Positions 1 to 10,955 of a stretch of DNA of 64,000 nt are shown piece after piece (positions within the stretch are counted from its first letter, which is position 1; each line of letters opens with the position of its first letter). The stretch covers positions 310,001 to 374,000 of the forward strand of contig JASISA010000002.1 of NCBI GenBank assembly GCA_031771865.1, in the 5' to 3' direction. The position numbers were made by a program, and so were the translations under genes. The notes beneath the pieces are model-generated. The model searched no databases. It was not told the DNA's origin and saw only the letters and a list, made by a program, of their open reading frames with translations. The DNA is from Nothophaeocryptopus gaeumannii. Lineage: Eukaryota; Ascomycota; Dothideomycetes; Mycosphaerellales; Mycosphaerellaceae.

Positions 1-267
1 TGCAGAGCTTTGTCGATGCAGCAGCCCCACAAAGCTGTGCCCTTGACACTCGCGCTGAATCTGGGCGCTGCTTGTCGAATGCCAGGAACGCTTCCGGCAC
101 TTACGGCATTGAACGCGGAAGGGCAGACTTCAGTGACCATTGCCCACGCGAGTGGCAAAGTCGAAGTCGGCAGTGAATTTGCGAATGGAGAGATCAAAAG
201 TGCGCAGCTTCATCGTACTGCGAGAATTCTCATGAAAGGAGAGGTTTTCTATACTGCGAAGACATGA
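1..267 (+). CDS. PrpF-family isomerase, C-terminal end (partial)
   Basis: The reading frame is already open at base 1 and ends at a TGA at 265-267, so this is the 3' end of a gene that starts outside the window. The visible 88 or so residues match my recollection of the C-terminus of the PrpF family (2-methylaconitate/3-methylitaconate isomerases, diaminopimelate-epimerase fold): an early PHKAVP segment, a later hydrophilic stretch with the HPSG-like HASGKVEVG, and the closing HRTARILMKGEV motif. In fungi such proteins are linked to 2-methylcitrate or dicarboxylic acid metabolism, but the substrate cannot be inferred here. It converges on the F-box-like gene that ends at 409. Confidence 0.7.
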   Translation, partial: CRALSMQQPHKAVPLTLALNLGAACRMPGTLPALTALNAEGQTSVTIAHASGKVEVGSEFANGEIKSAQLHRTARILMKGEVFYTAKT

Positions 268-408
268 AATACGCAGTATCAAAAAGCTCCTATAACGGAG
301 AGCCTATCAGTTTCATCAAGAGCTCATGCCCAGTTGCAGAGGGCCTGGCAGGCCCTTCTCGGTCCTTCTTGACCCAGAATGAAGACTTCAGAGCGATCGA
401 AGGAGTCT

Positions 409-1350
409 CTACTCGTCCTCCTCACCGTCGCTGTCCTCGTTCTGGCTCTTCCGCACCTCCTGGTAGCCCCCATTCTCCCAGTCCTCCTCACTCACGCCAC
501 CCCGGAAGCACCTCGCAAGCGACTCGAGGTCCGACAAATTCAATCCCTGAAACCCGGGACGGCTGCAGACTGGACGTAGCTTCTGGCTCACCGCCGCGCA
601 CATCGGCTCAAGTCCTGTAGAAACCCTACGAGGGTCATCGTCCCACTCCGAATCGACCTTGCTATCCACCTCGAAATCAAAGCCCGCGATTTTCTTCTTT
701 TGGCCATTCTTCTCCGAGACTCGATTAACAATGTCGATACGGAGATGCCAGATCGTCTTGGGATTAAAGCAACAGCCGCAGAGGATCTCGAACTCGACCT
801 TGCGGAAGTGTGCGCCGCTGGTCGTGGCCGGGACAGGTGGTTGCTCGCTCGTCTGGGCGGCAGATGATTGAGTGACTGCGGGCGCCGCCGGACCCGTCAG
901 TCGTTGGACCAAATCGGACACACCTCCTCGGATCTTGCCCGAATGTTCGTGCCACATGTGCTCGTTCATGTGCAGGTGCTGGAACCGTATGCACCAGTTC
1001 GATCGGACTTTGACGAGAACGCGCGTGTGCGAGATGAAGAATCCGATAGCTTCCGTGAGAACACCAGGAACCTTGATAGACTTCGGCAGCAGGAAGTTCT
1101 CGAGCCGAACTGGTGCGTCACTGCCGTAAGCATACTCGTAGATGGAGTTTCTCAGTTCTGGTGGCAGATCCGCGAAGCGGAAGACCTTGGCTCGCGATCT
1201 GGTTCGCATGCTGTGGGTGGAAGACGAAGTTGGACATGATGATGAGGATGAGGATGACGAGTTCGAGAACTCGATTTGCTTCTTCTGCTTCTTTGCTGTC
1301 GGATGCTCGTCGCGCTCCATGGCAGTGCTTCTCTTGCGCCGGATAGCCAT
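409..1350 (-). CDS. F-box-like (2EXR-type) protein
   Basis: A 313-residue ORF if translated from the ATG at 1348-1350. The frame stays open upstream to 1581, but the extra 77 residues are low-complexity and look like 5' leader, so I chose the inner start, which opens with a basic, nuclear-localisation-like segment (MAIRRKRST). A serine run is followed by FRFADLPPELRNSIYEYAY, the hallmark of the fungal 2EXR/F-box-like family. These proteins are large lineage-expanded families of mostly unknown role; an F-box would imply SCF ubiquitin ligase adaptor function, but that is inference. The C-terminus is acidic (SDGEEDE). Another member of the same fold lies immediately upstream on the same strand (1953-2969). 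Confidence 0.75.
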   Translation of the reverse strand: MAIRRKRSTAMERDEHPTAKKQKKQIEFSNSSSSSSSSCPTSSSTHSMRTRSRAKVFRFADLPPELRNSIYEYAYGSDAPVRLENFLLPKSIKVPGVLTEAIGFFISHTRVLVKVRSNWCIRFQHLHMNEHMWHEHSGKIRGGVSDLVQRLTGPAAPAVTQSSAAQTSEQPPVPATTSGAHFRKVEFEILCGCCFNPKTIWHLRIDIVNRVSEKNGQKKKIAGFDFEVDSKVDSEWDDDPRRVSTGLEPMCAAVSQKLRPVCSRPGFQGLNLSDLESLARCFRGGVSEEDWENGGYQEVRKSQNEDSDGEEDE

Positions 1351-1952
1351 GATGGACCTCTGACGTTGCGCGCGCTCGGTGTGAACAGTGTTGGCGGAAG
1401 TTCGAGGTTGAACCCCTAAGCTTTTGAGGCAAAGGTCCAGTGTATCTGAAATCAGAGGAAAGTGTCGTGTGTTGTCAAAGCGAGCTGTGAAGCTGAAAGT
1501 TGAATTGCGTCCTTTCACCTCGAGTGTGCAGGTGAGCTTTGTGGAGCGCTTGGGCCAAGAACCGAAGCCTGTAGCCTCCAATGACAGTTTTCGAGCTGAT
1601 GTGCCTGTTTTGGACCGGTAGAAGAGCAGGTGTCGAGGTGTTTAATGAAAGACAGGGCTGGCCAGTGAACGGCAGGACTTCGGCGGAGACACGACCAAGG
1701 CAACCGCAATGGTCTCGATGATGCAACGTCACCGAGATGAAATGCAGTGCACGTTAACAGCGTACTTCTTTTCGAAGTTCATGAGTGGGTGGGAGGCGAA
1801 GATTTCCAAACTCGTGCTGAGTTTGTTTGCAGATGGAACGAGGTTCGGAGAAAAGGCAATAGACATCAGCTGCTGAGTGCAAGATTCCCGGTGCACGGCC
1901 ACCCGGTTCGCCGCGACCCCTGTTGGCCCAGGTGCGGCTTCCCGCAGCGCCA
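1351..1952. other. intergenic, no gene seen
   Basis: Separates two same-strand F-box-like genes. It contains the 5' leader or possible N-terminal extension of the downstream gene (open to 1581) and no other convincing coding sequence. Confidence 0.5.
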
Positions 1953-2969
1953 CTATATACTCTCACACGACGCTGAAAAGTAATGCTCCGCTCCAGGCAT
2001 ATCGAATTCGTCTGAGCACGCCGAGTGAATCGATCGTGACGAGCCAGAGGCGAGGGGAGAAGCTGTCTTACGAGACTGAATTGCATCGTGCTGCTCTTCG
2101 CCCTTTCCGGCCAGTGCAACGTCGGCCTTCTCGAAATAACGTTCAGCATCGGGAAGATCAAAGTCATCAGCATTTGGCCGAGTGGTCCCTGCTCTAATCA
2201 CCGTTTGGACAACTGGAACGCCATAGTCCTCCGTCCTTGCCATAGGGTCTGCGCGAAATGCGGCTGCAACCTCCCGCATCTGGATCATTAGCAGCCCGTT
2301 GTAGCCATCCTTCTCAGTCATGCACCTCAAAACCTGCTCGGCGCCTCCAACCACATGCTTGAGGTTTTCAGTGTACTGCTCTCGCGAGCCTTGGCCAATG
2401 TGCGACATAAGCTGAACCTCTCTGCCATGCCGAAGTGACAGGATTGCGTAACGCCGGCTTTGGGTCCAACTCTTGTCATTTGTACCATGGAGGAAGAAGT
2501 CGATGTTCTTCAGCCTGACCTTCTGAGGGTGGCAAGTAGCTAGTAGGGAGGCTACATGCTTCTCGATCTCCAAAAGGCCAGTGCGCCGGTACCTGGAGTC
2601 GGACGGGCCTACGTACTCCATCCTGAGACCGTGAGTTTCGCACTCCACGAAACCAACGAAGGCTGATCTAAGCTCCGCAACGAATGTGTTCGAAGAGAAG
2701 TACAGCGGGAGTGATTCCGCGCGAAGCAGCCTAGAAGCTCGGCATATGGCTGGCGTGACGAAGCAACGCAATCGCTGGGCGTAGTCGCTCGTTACCAGGT
2801 AAGAGTACACCTGTTCTCTGATCTCGCCTGGAAGATCCTCAAACCGAAAGGTCGGCGACGGAAGCCTTCGTCCCGTAAATCGCCTGGTTTCGTGTTTCAC
2901 TTTGCCGCAGAGCTCACGGCGGAGTGATAGCCTGCGGGAGACATCAGCTTGCGAGCACGGACCCTCCAT
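1953..2969 (-). CDS. F-box-like (2EXR-type) protein with duplicated C-terminal motif
   Basis: An intronless 338-residue ORF. The FRFEDLPGEIREQVYSYLV segment at about residues 41-59 is the F-box-like/2EXR signature. The middle resembles the usual family body, with a helical region around IEKHVASLLATCHPQKVRLKNI. The C-terminal third carries two copies of a short acidic/aromatic motif, FDLPDAERYFEKA and FDMPGAEHYFSAS, about 50 residues apart, the second almost at the stop codon. Function is unknown; substrate-adaptor activity is possible by analogy with F-box proteins. It lies 602 bp upstream of a second F-box-like gene on the same strand, but the two differ outside the signature. Confidence 0.75.
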   Translation of the reverse strand: MEGPCSQADVSRRLSLRRELCGKVKHETRRFTGRRLPSPTFRFEDLPGEIREQVYSYLVTSDYAQRLRCFVTPAICRASRLLRAESLPLYFSSNTFVAELRSAFVGFVECETHGLRMEYVGPSDSRYRRTGLLEIEKHVASLLATCHPQKVRLKNIDFFLHGTNDKSWTQSRRYAILSLRHGREVQLMSHIGQGSREQYTENLKHVVGGAEQVLRCMTEKDGYNGLLMIQMREVAAAFRADPMARTEDYGVPVVQTVIRAGTTRPNADDFDLPDAERYFEKADVALAGKGEEQHDAIQSRKTASPLASGSSRSIHSACSDEFDMPGAEHYFSASCESI

Positions 2970-3420
2970 ATGTCATCACTCACGCATATTCCTCGCGGAT
3001 ATCGTCGACCTTCCCTACAGCTTTCGTCTCCAGGTTTGCCTTCGGCCATGAAAGAGGCCTGCCTCCACCTCCACCGCCCCCGACTTTCCCATAGCCATTG
3101 AGTCTCGATGCCCTCCGTGGCGGCTTCTCAGGTCTTACACAGCACGCACATGACAGGCATGGTATCGCTTGTGACGACAGCATCTCTGGCGGACAGTAGG
3201 ATTAGGACCTCGCAAGGTGCTTTGCATCAGTAGAGGTGGAGTATTCTTGTCGCGGGGCAACGCGGAGATGGAGCATCTTGGCAAGGGTCTGACAAAAGAG
3301 GGAAAGCGCAATCGCGAAAAATACGCGTCAGCACGAAGCGCGAGCTCAGTAACAAGGCAGTCGAAACACTGTACAAATCGCTCAGATTGATGATCTGTTC
3401 TATACTCATGACCCTTTAAC
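2970..3420. other. intergenic, no gene seen
   Basis: Upstream of the F-box-like gene and downstream of the sugar transporter stop. Short open frames here have no recognisable domain. Confidence 0.5.
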
Positions 3421-5075
3421 TCACGCACCAGCATCCTCCACCTGATCCGCATGCGTATTAACCTTCTCTCTCATATCCATCTCTTCCGCCACACCCTCGG
3501 GCATCGTCTCTGCGATCTTGACCGGCTGCAACGGATTCTTACTACTCAAGAAGAACGCGTCGATATCCTCCAAACTCCTATTCTTCGTTTCCGGCAAGAA
3601 GAGATAGAATATCACCACAGACAGCAAATTCGTACAGACGTATACGAGGTAGTATCTCCATTGAATGCTTGAAAATGCGATCGGCGTGATCTCCGCGACG
3701 AGGAAATTGAAGAGCCAGTTTGAGCAGCCGGACATGGCTGTGACTTGCGATCGGATGCGGAGAGGCGCGATTTCGGAGCTGTACATGAAGGGGATGAGGA
3801 AGAGGCCGATGGGGAAGGCGAAGAGCGCGAGGAAGTAGAAGATGAGGGAACATCCGGCTGCGGTCCTGTTGTCTGCGTGGGATTGCAAGCCTGCCAGGCC
3901 GGCGTTTGCGATACACATCAGTGCGGCTCCCGTGATGAGCAGTTTGCGTCGTCCGAAGCGATCGATGAGAAAGACTGCAGCTGTTGCTGAGAGGAACTGC
4001 CATGTCTGCAGGCAGCTTGAGATGATTCGTGACAGCACGGCGCTGTAGCCCAGGTCGTGCTCGAAGATGGTGTTGGAGTAGAAGGTAATCACGTTGACGC
4101 CGCTCATCTGTGCCAGGATATTGACTCCAATCGCGATAAGTGTGCGATTCAGATGTCGGTTCGGTGTGCTCGCGAACGGGTTGCTCGAGTGTCCTTGACC
4201 GTCCAGCTCAATTGAGTTCTGGATAACTTGTAGACGCGCTTTGACGACTTCGGAGTCTTCCTCTTCATCTTCGAGCTTGCTCAAGACCCTCCTCGCCTCT
4301 TCGTATCGATCTTTCGCGATGAGGTATCGTGGAGATTCTTCCAGCATCGGAACCATGACCATGACGATCAATGGAAAGACCGCCTGAAAGGCGATTGGAA
4401 AACGAAAGCTCGCTGAGCTCTGTCTCGCGAAATATAGACCAAACTCGAGCCATCCGACGAACATGACTCCAAAGATGGCCGCCGAGCCCTCAAGCATGAT
4501 AAGCCCTCCTCTTTGGTGAGCTTCTGAGCTCTCGCCGACCCTGTAAGACCATTAGCACGTCAACGCGCGACATCATACCAATGTGGCAATGACCGACCAT
4601 GTTGGAATTGTTGCTGTGAATGAGCCTACACCGAGACCAGTGACGATTCGTGCGACGATGAGCTGCGCGAGCGAGTACGAGGTCGATTGGAGGATGACTC
4701 CGATCAAGACAGCGATTGCTCCTCCAAACGTCGTCCATTTCCTTCCGTATCGATCGCCGAGAAAGAAGCAAGCGAGTGCACCGAATGCTGCTCCCACTTC
4801 GTAGAGAGCTACTGTGGTACCTGAGACAAAGTCAGCACCAGTCAAGCTCTTCAATATGCTTGAGAAGCTCTACCTTGCAATGTCGAGTGCTCCTTATCCA
4901 ACTGCGGCGTCGAGGTATCAATCTCCGGAAACTGCGTCGTAAAAGTCGGAAGCGTCAACAGCCCATTCATAAGAGCCTGATCATAGCCCTGCAAAATCCA
5001 CGCTGCTGCGCCTGTCAAGGCCAGCGCATATCTCAGCCTTCTCCCGCGAAACGCGAACTTTGGGAACGACACCAT
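3421..5075 (-). CDS. MFS sugar transporter (hexose-type, three exons)
   Basis: Plasma-membrane sugar/H+ symporter of the MFS sugar-porter family. I read exons 5075-4874, 4820-4598 and 4540-3421, giving 514 residues, a normal length for the family. Intron 1 (53 bp) is clear: donor GTAGAG, a TGCTGAC branch site, acceptor CAG. Intron 2 (57 bp) uses a weaker GTCGGT donor; the better-looking GTATGA at 4578 would put exon 3 out of frame, while the chosen junction yields IPTW-VGESSEAHQRGG, which aligns with the family's loop after TM4. Visible signatures are QGYDQALMNG in TM1, DRYGRKW after TM2, RIVTGLGVG in TM4, DRFGRRKLL in the central loop and PETKNRSLEDID at the C-terminus. The substrate cannot be told from sequence alone. 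Confidence 0.88.
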
Positions 5076-6091
5076 CTTTGTAGCGTTACGGTAAGAGAAA
5101 TGGAGCGTCAGAGAGGGATCAAAGATAGGTAATCAGGCCCACCTCCCATACTTATCCACATGGCACATGTCTCAACGCGTCCAACGTCACACCAAACCAT
5201 ACCATTCCCGCGCACGCACAGTCGGGTTCTGGCGGGTCCTTCGCCAACACAGTGACCACACGATCCGCGTTGATATGCAGGATGGGGCTCCACGCGAAGG
5301 ACCACTCCAGCAGGAACACTCCGTTTGGGGTTGGTGCAGCGAAATCCTCGCAGTGCATGACGAAGCAGAGCAACGGAATTCCGCACGATACGAAGTACAA
5401 TCGCCGGCGCGGTGTTTATCATGTGTCAGCGTGTAGCGCGCTGTTTGCAGCTCTCTTACCCAGCCAGTCGGCTTGCACCATGGGGAATGACGGAGGCGGA
5501 TCCTGTGAGAAGATGGAGAATGCAGAGTGGAGCTAACGGCCCGACGACGACGGACAAGCGCGTTCGGTGATCATCGAATCGTGGAGGTTGGCCGTGGACG
5601 AAGATTGATCGGATGTGAGATTGAAGTCTATCGTCTGGTGTGGTAAGCTGGTGCGAGATTACGGAGATGTTGTATAAGAAGAGCTAAAGTCTTTCCTCGA
5701 AGTGGTGGTGAATTCTGGGCAGACGTGGGTGGTTGAGCTTGAGAGTTGCAAGCCTTGCCAAGAAGCTGAAGACGGCAAAGTCGGCCTCGGCGTTTGATTC
5801 TTGATTACCATCCATGTTGTGCTCCCATGCTTTTCTGGGAGACTGTGCGGATAAAAGTGGTATGGGTTCGTTTTTCGGCATGAGTGACAGCGCTTTGGTG
5901 GGGATTCGTTGCGAAAGCCCCTCGTTTTGTAAAGCGAACGTGGTTTGCACTAGAGTGTCGGTATAGATAACATGTGAAAGCATCCTCAGGCTCGCGTTTC
6001 ATATAAAGTCCTTCATCTTATACCTGGCTTGAAGCAGGCTGACGTTGCAGCAAAGCCCGATGTCGGAAATTAACGACAGCAGTCCCTTCAC
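5076..6091. other. intergenic, about 1 kb, no gene seen
   Basis: Promoter side of the sugar transporter and 3' side of the alpha/beta-hydrolase. Several overlapping short open frames occur on both strands, but none has a recognisable domain or splice-linked continuation. Confidence 0.5.
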
Positions 6092-7550
6092 TCAGATCCT
6101 CCAAACATCGGCCAACCACTCCAACGTCGCCTGGGCCAATTGGGCCTCAGCTCCAATTGAACATTGTTCCCCAGCTCCAAGGCTCGTGTTGAATTCATGG
6201 AAGTAAGTTAGCTTGGCACCGTTCGTGCGATTGTGCACAAGTAGATCATAAGCAATGTTGGCTTCGTTCAAAGTTAGAGTATCGTCCTGACCCTTTGCGA
6301 CAAATACTGGCACTGTCAAGTTCTTCACCACTTCAGGCCCCATTGTGTAGTTTCCGAGCTGGCCGAACCAATCGAAGGGATCTTCAATATTGAACGACCA
6401 CAAGCCTTGGTCGATGAAGTACCGAAGCTCGGTCGGAGATACTGTTGCGTTGCGCTGCAAGTACCGCATAATTTCGTTGAATTCGGTGGCATTGCCGCTC
6501 TTGAATGGATCGAGAATTTGGGACGGTAGCTGATCCTCAATGGCCTGCCGAAAGCTGTAAAGACCGTCGATGGCAAGGAGAGCGCTGAGGCGTTGATCGT
6601 GAGCGGCAGCGATGGGCGCAAGTGTGCCGCCGAAGGAAACGCCTTCCAATGCCAGACCAGAAGTGTCCACTCCAGATTGGTTCACCACGTAGTCGATGAT
6701 TGGCGTCACAACATTGTACCAATCTGGGATGAAGCCAAGGTCTTGTTGGCGGCGAACTATGGCAGTATTGAGTACAATTTCAACCAAGTGCAGATGTCGA
6801 ACGCATGCTTACCAGTCGGCTGTCCGAGGCCCTCAAGACTCACAAAGTTCCAGCCTCTCCTCAGAATTTCAATTCCAACAGCGTGGTAGCTACACAATCG
6901 TTAGCCAAGTCATAGCAGACCAATGGTATGTCGTTGTCGTACAGCTCTTCTTGTGATCCATCGTAGCCGGTCGTAACGATCACAGTGGGAACCTTCTCAT
7001 CAGACTTGGAGGCTCTGAAGAAGATGCCAATCGCTTCAAACTCTCCACTGGGAACATTCGGACTGTGAGCTTTGACACTGAATCTCTCGCCTGGGATGTC
7101 CATCAAAGCCATAGCATGATCGAATGAGTCAAGTTGCTGAGTCCAAAGGGAGTGGATTCTGGGGTCGCTCCAGTTCCCATGAAGAAAGAAGTCCGCGGCA
7201 CGATAGTAACTAGCAGCTCGAAAGTGAGCCTCGCGAGCTGCAGATGGAAATTTGGCTGTAGTGGCCAGCTTGTGAATCGACTCCGCCATTGCGTATGAGG
7301 AATTGTAAAAGCTTTCGAAAGATCCTGGGATGATTCCAGTAGCAAGATGAAGCACTTCACCAGAAGCGGCTCCGTAGTTGTTGGAGAGAGACAGCATTTC
7401 CTCAAGGTAGAAGGCGAACTCGCTATCCGAGCTCATTTGGAACATTGGGGCTTTCGTTGGCGAGTATGCAGCTGCGGTGGAAGTGTTTGTCGCTGCCAGA
7501 GTAGAGCCAATCAGCCCACTAAGGAGCGTAATGGAAGTAAATCGGCGCAT
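6092..7550 (-). CDS. secreted alpha/beta-hydrolase (DUF1100/FrsA-like), three exons
   Basis: Exons 7550-6943, 6889-6813 and 6756-6092 give 449 residues. Intron 1 (53 bp) has donor GTACGA, branch GCTAAC and acceptor TAG; intron 2 (56 bp) has donor GTAAGC and acceptor TAG. Both junctions restore family sequence (EELYHAVGIEILRRGWN and LGQPTVRRQQDLGF). A hydrophobic leader (residues 1-20, ending GSTLA) predicts secretion. The nucleophile elbow is GVSFGG and a late acid is in KGQDDTL. Where I recall the family carrying its catalytic histidine (GAGEHC or AEEHC), this protein reads GAGEQC, so the triad may be incomplete. Fungal relatives include dihydroxypseudooxynicotine-hydrolase-like enzymes and polyketide-cluster hydrolases. 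Substrate unknown. Confidence 0.85.
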
Positions 7551-8327
7551 AGCGATAGGCGATATGTTCTGCGAGCTGGAGACTGCTGGCTGTTGAGTGG
7601 TTAGATGTTTTCCGCAGTAACAACCTGACCTGCTCTCTTATACAACATCTTCATGCACGTCTACCTATTATCAATATGAGCCTTCTGCGATGATTCCGCG
7701 GCTGCGCTCTTCATTCTGAGGAAAGCCTTGCGCTTGTGGTCAATTTCGACGAACAAATCTCCATATGATGCCATTGTAGGACCATTACAGGTTCATGAGC
7801 GGACACCGGTGGGATCTCATGGCTGTCGAGGGCTCCAAGACGACTGGCTGTATCGCAGTGCGAACTACTCTGGCATGATCTGAACGGAATTTTGATGCCT
7901 ACGCGATGCCACTCTCGCATTTTCGATCAGCCGCAGCGTGCTGTGGTCGCTGAGGTCACCCATTTGGGCCTAGCCTTGGCTCAACAAGCTCTGCCTGTGA
8001 AAGGCTTGACTGCTTCCTTAACGGTACCTCATGCCGGAGAGGATACAGTATGGCGAGGCGTGGCAAGCGGATGTATGGCCTGAAGGATGCCGCGAAGTCC
8101 GATATCTCGTGTCTGGAGAAGATTATTTGTCGCCGCGCTAGAGGAAGAAAGAGGCCGAGCATTGGAAGTTCGGGCCAGAACCTTAAATGACGTCGGCCCA
8201 CGACTTAAGTCTGCGCGTCAGGGGTTCGGGACGCGCGACCCCACCTGCATGGTCTACTACTTTCAACATCAACCACAAGTGAATTTTATTCCACGCATCA
8301 GCCTTGCCATCGGTTCGAAAGCGTAGC
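7551..8327. other. divergent intergenic region
   Basis: Lies between the 5' ends of the hydrolase (minus) and the glycosyltransferase (plus), so it should hold both promoters. No TATA box or other motif stands out, and no gene is visible. Confidence 0.5.
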
Positions 8328-9627
8328 ATGGGCGTGGAAGAATACGATGATTGGGGCCATCCGATAAGACCTCGCTATGAGGCTCTACAACGCGACCAGA
8401 GCCTCGTCGGGAACCTGAAAGCCTACACAAACCACGCCTTCCGACGGTATCGAACTCTGCTCTCGACGATACTGTTCGCCTTGTGCGTACTGTTTTACTT
8501 CACGAGGGACAGCGGGGAGCCAGCGCCGGCCAAGGTGGACTGGAAAAGATTTGCATATGTCCAGTAAGAATGCTTTGCCACAATTCACCAGCTGCCTCCT
8601 TGCTGACTTTGCCACCAGGTATGTTACGGACAACCACGCATTGTGCAACTGTAAGCCAGTAACTTGTGATCAACTTTCAGACTTGTATTGACGATGAACA
8701 GCGTACATGATCTTTGAGGCTCTAAACCGTTTTGGGAGCAAAGCAGACCGAGTACTTCTTTACCCAAAAGAATGGGATACCATCGACGATTCTGCACAGG
8801 ACCGCAACAGCCAACTTCTCATCCGTGCCGAGAAGGTCTTCAAAGTGAAGCTGAAGCCAATTTCGGTGATCAATGTCGATGGAGAGACCTCGCCAGGAAC
8901 TTTGAATGCCCCAAGCTCATGGGACGCATCTATAACAAAGTTGCGTGCCTTCGATCTCTGGGAGTATGATCGGGTCTTGCATCTTGACAGCGACATGACA
9001 TTGCTTCAGAACTTGGATGAGCTATTCCTGCTACCGAGCACGCCGATTGCAATGCCGCGCGCATACTGGTCCGACGGCAAACCTAACGAGTGGCCTCTGA
9101 CAAGCTTGCTCATGCTGATTGAACCAAATCCGTTGGAGTTTCGAAACTTCATCGATATATTGATGTCCTGGAAGATGAAACCAGGCTTCCAAATGGGATT
9201 TAATTATGACATGGACCTCATCAACCACCGCTTTGGGGCATCGGCAATGGTTCTGCCACACCGTCCATACGCGCTACTCAGTGCCGAGTTTCGACGAAAA
9301 GATCACTCTGCCTACCTTGGAACTATCAACGGACCTCGAGATCATTATTCGAAATACGAATGGGATTCTGACCGTATCCTGAATGAAGCCAAGCTTGTGC
9401 ATTTTAGCGATTGGCCACTGCCGAAACCCTGGGTCATGTGGCCGTACGAAGGTCTCGCTGAGCTGCAGCCGGACTGCGGTGGGAAGAAGGAAGGCACCTG
9501 TCGCGAGCGAGAAGTCTGGAAAGGATTATACGATGACTTCAGAAAACGGCGGAAGAACCTCTGCAGAATTCTGAGTGTCCCGTCTCCCAAATGGTCCGAC
9601 CTGAAGAACCAGACGCATTCACCATGA
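8328..9627 (+). CDS. GT8/GNT1-like Golgi glycosyltransferase, three exons
   Basis: Exons 8328-8563, 8619-8650 and 8702-9627 encode 397 residues; the middle exon is only 32 nt. Both introns (55 and 51 bp) have canonical GTAAGA/GTAAGC donors and CAG acceptors, and the joins give FAYVQYVTDNHALCN-SYMIFEALNRFG, matching the GNT1 family (alpha-N-acetylglucosaminyltransferase, glycogenin-like GT8 fold). A single hydrophobic segment at about residues 45-62 (LLSTILFALCVLFYF) makes it a type II membrane protein, so a Golgi location is expected. The metal-binding DxD motif is LHLDSDM, and the C-terminal HFSDWPLPKPW is also typical. In yeast relatives the enzyme caps N-glycans with GlcNAc; the acceptor here is inferred only. 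Confidence 0.88.
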
Positions 9628-10100
9628 GAGTAGTAATCTATATCTACTGATTAAGTCCTCATGGTACCCGCGTAACATTTTTTCGCTATGATTCATGGCC
9701 AAGCTGTCTCTTTTATGCCAAGTGTGCGATCGACACTGGCAGTTCGTGATGACCTTGTGACGCGGCAGCCCTTTTCTGCGCTGATACGAACGTGTAGTAC
9801 TCGGGCCAGCGCGGCTGTTCGTGACTTGCACTCGTTACCACGCGGAATGTCAAGGAGCTTCCATGTCGGTGCCCGAACTCAAATGCAGGTGCAACCCCTA
9901 CAGTTCTCTCAAATTATGCTCGCGGCATCCGTCCACTCGAGCCCAGGCGATACGGCCCATGCCTGGTAGCGCTCAAACATTGCAACACCTGCCGACTCCG
10001 CCTCGTCCCATCCCCCTCATCATGTTCGCCTTCCTTCTGTGACACGTTCGCTAACGCCCACGTCCGCTCCTTCAGCTTTCGCTCCACTACTTCGCGCGCT
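9628..10100. other. intergenic, no gene seen
   Basis: 3' end of the glycosyltransferase and promoter side of the membrane protein. No recognisable element. Confidence 0.5.
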
Positions 10101-10955
10101 ATGTCGTCTGTCGATCCAGTCTCGTCAGTTTTCATACCTAAGCAGCCGGCTGAGACTGAGGTGCAGACTGTCATTATTCACTACCCGTTCACCTTCGTTG
10201 CGAATAATACCGCCAGTGGTCCGACCACCGCTAGTCCAACACCTGTGACAAGCACCGGCACCCTTACTGAATACTATACACATGGCGGCATCTATGGCGA
10301 CTCACCCGATTTCAAAGTACTCACACCCAATGGCGCGAAACTCGCGACGACGATGACGGTGGAATGGAGCATGAGTGACAATTTCACATATGGCCCCACA
10401 ACGATTACTGCATCCGTGATACCCACAAGAACGCTCAATGCACCCTTCACAACACCTTCTGGCCTAACATTGGTGCCGACACATTCAGCAACCCACATTG
10501 CGCCACCAGTCGCAGGACCTTCGGCAGCAAAAGCATCAAGCGGCCTCTCAACAGGCGAAAAAGCCGGCATCGGCGTAGGAATCTCAGCAGCAGTAATATT
10601 CCTCGGCCTTATAATCGCCCTCTGGACTATGCGAAATCGAAGATTACGCAACAACGCCAATAGAGAAGATTCTGCAGCCAGCGCCTTACACGAGAAAGTA
10701 GAATTATCTGTAGAAGGTTCTGCAAAAGATGGGTTTGCGCCGGATTTGAAAGAGGAAGAAAACACTCTTGAAGCGGATCCTGATACTGCAGTGCCGCATG
10801 AGATAGGCGAGAGTGCGTTGGCGGAGCTGGACGGTGGGTGGGAGGGGAATGAGGTGTTGAGTCCGGGGAAGATTTATGAGAGGAAGAAGTGGAGTTGGGA
10901 GGCGCAGAGTCCACGGTTTGAGCAGAAGCAGGATGGGATTGATAAAAAAGTGTAG
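10101..10955 (+). CDS. single-pass membrane protein with Ser/Thr-rich ectodomain
   Basis: An intronless 284-residue ORF with an N-terminal Ser/Thr/Pro-rich region of about 150 residues, one transmembrane helix at about 155-177 (GIGVGISAAVIFLGLIIALW) followed by a basic stop-transfer stretch (RNRRLRNN), and an acidic cytoplasmic tail of about 100 residues. No conventional signal peptide is visible, so the helix may serve as a signal anchor, or an upstream exon may have been missed. The GLSTGEKAGIGVGI juxtamembrane motif is common in fungal single-pass wall-associated proteins; a Mid2/Wsc-like sensor role is possible but unproven. Confidence 0.65.
   Translation: MSSVDPVSSVFIPKQPAETEVQTVIIHYPFTFVANNTASGPTTASPTPVTSTGTLTEYYTHGGIYGDSPDFKVLTPNGAKLATTMTVEWSMSDNFTYGPTTITASVIPTRTLNAPFTTPSGLTLVPTHSATHIAPPVAGPSAAKASSGLSTGEKAGIGVGISAAVIFLGLIIALWTMRNRRLRNNANREDSAASALHEKVELSVEGSAKDGFAPDLKEEENTLEADPDTAVPHEIGESALAELDGGWEGNEVLSPGKIYERKKWSWEAQSPRFEQKQDGIDKKV

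Noticed and set aside
4577..4578. GTATGA as the donor of the second intron in the sugar transporter
   Set aside because: It is a better consensus match but leaves exon 3 out of frame with the only plausible acceptor; GTCGGT at 4597 gives a continuous 514-residue family-like protein.
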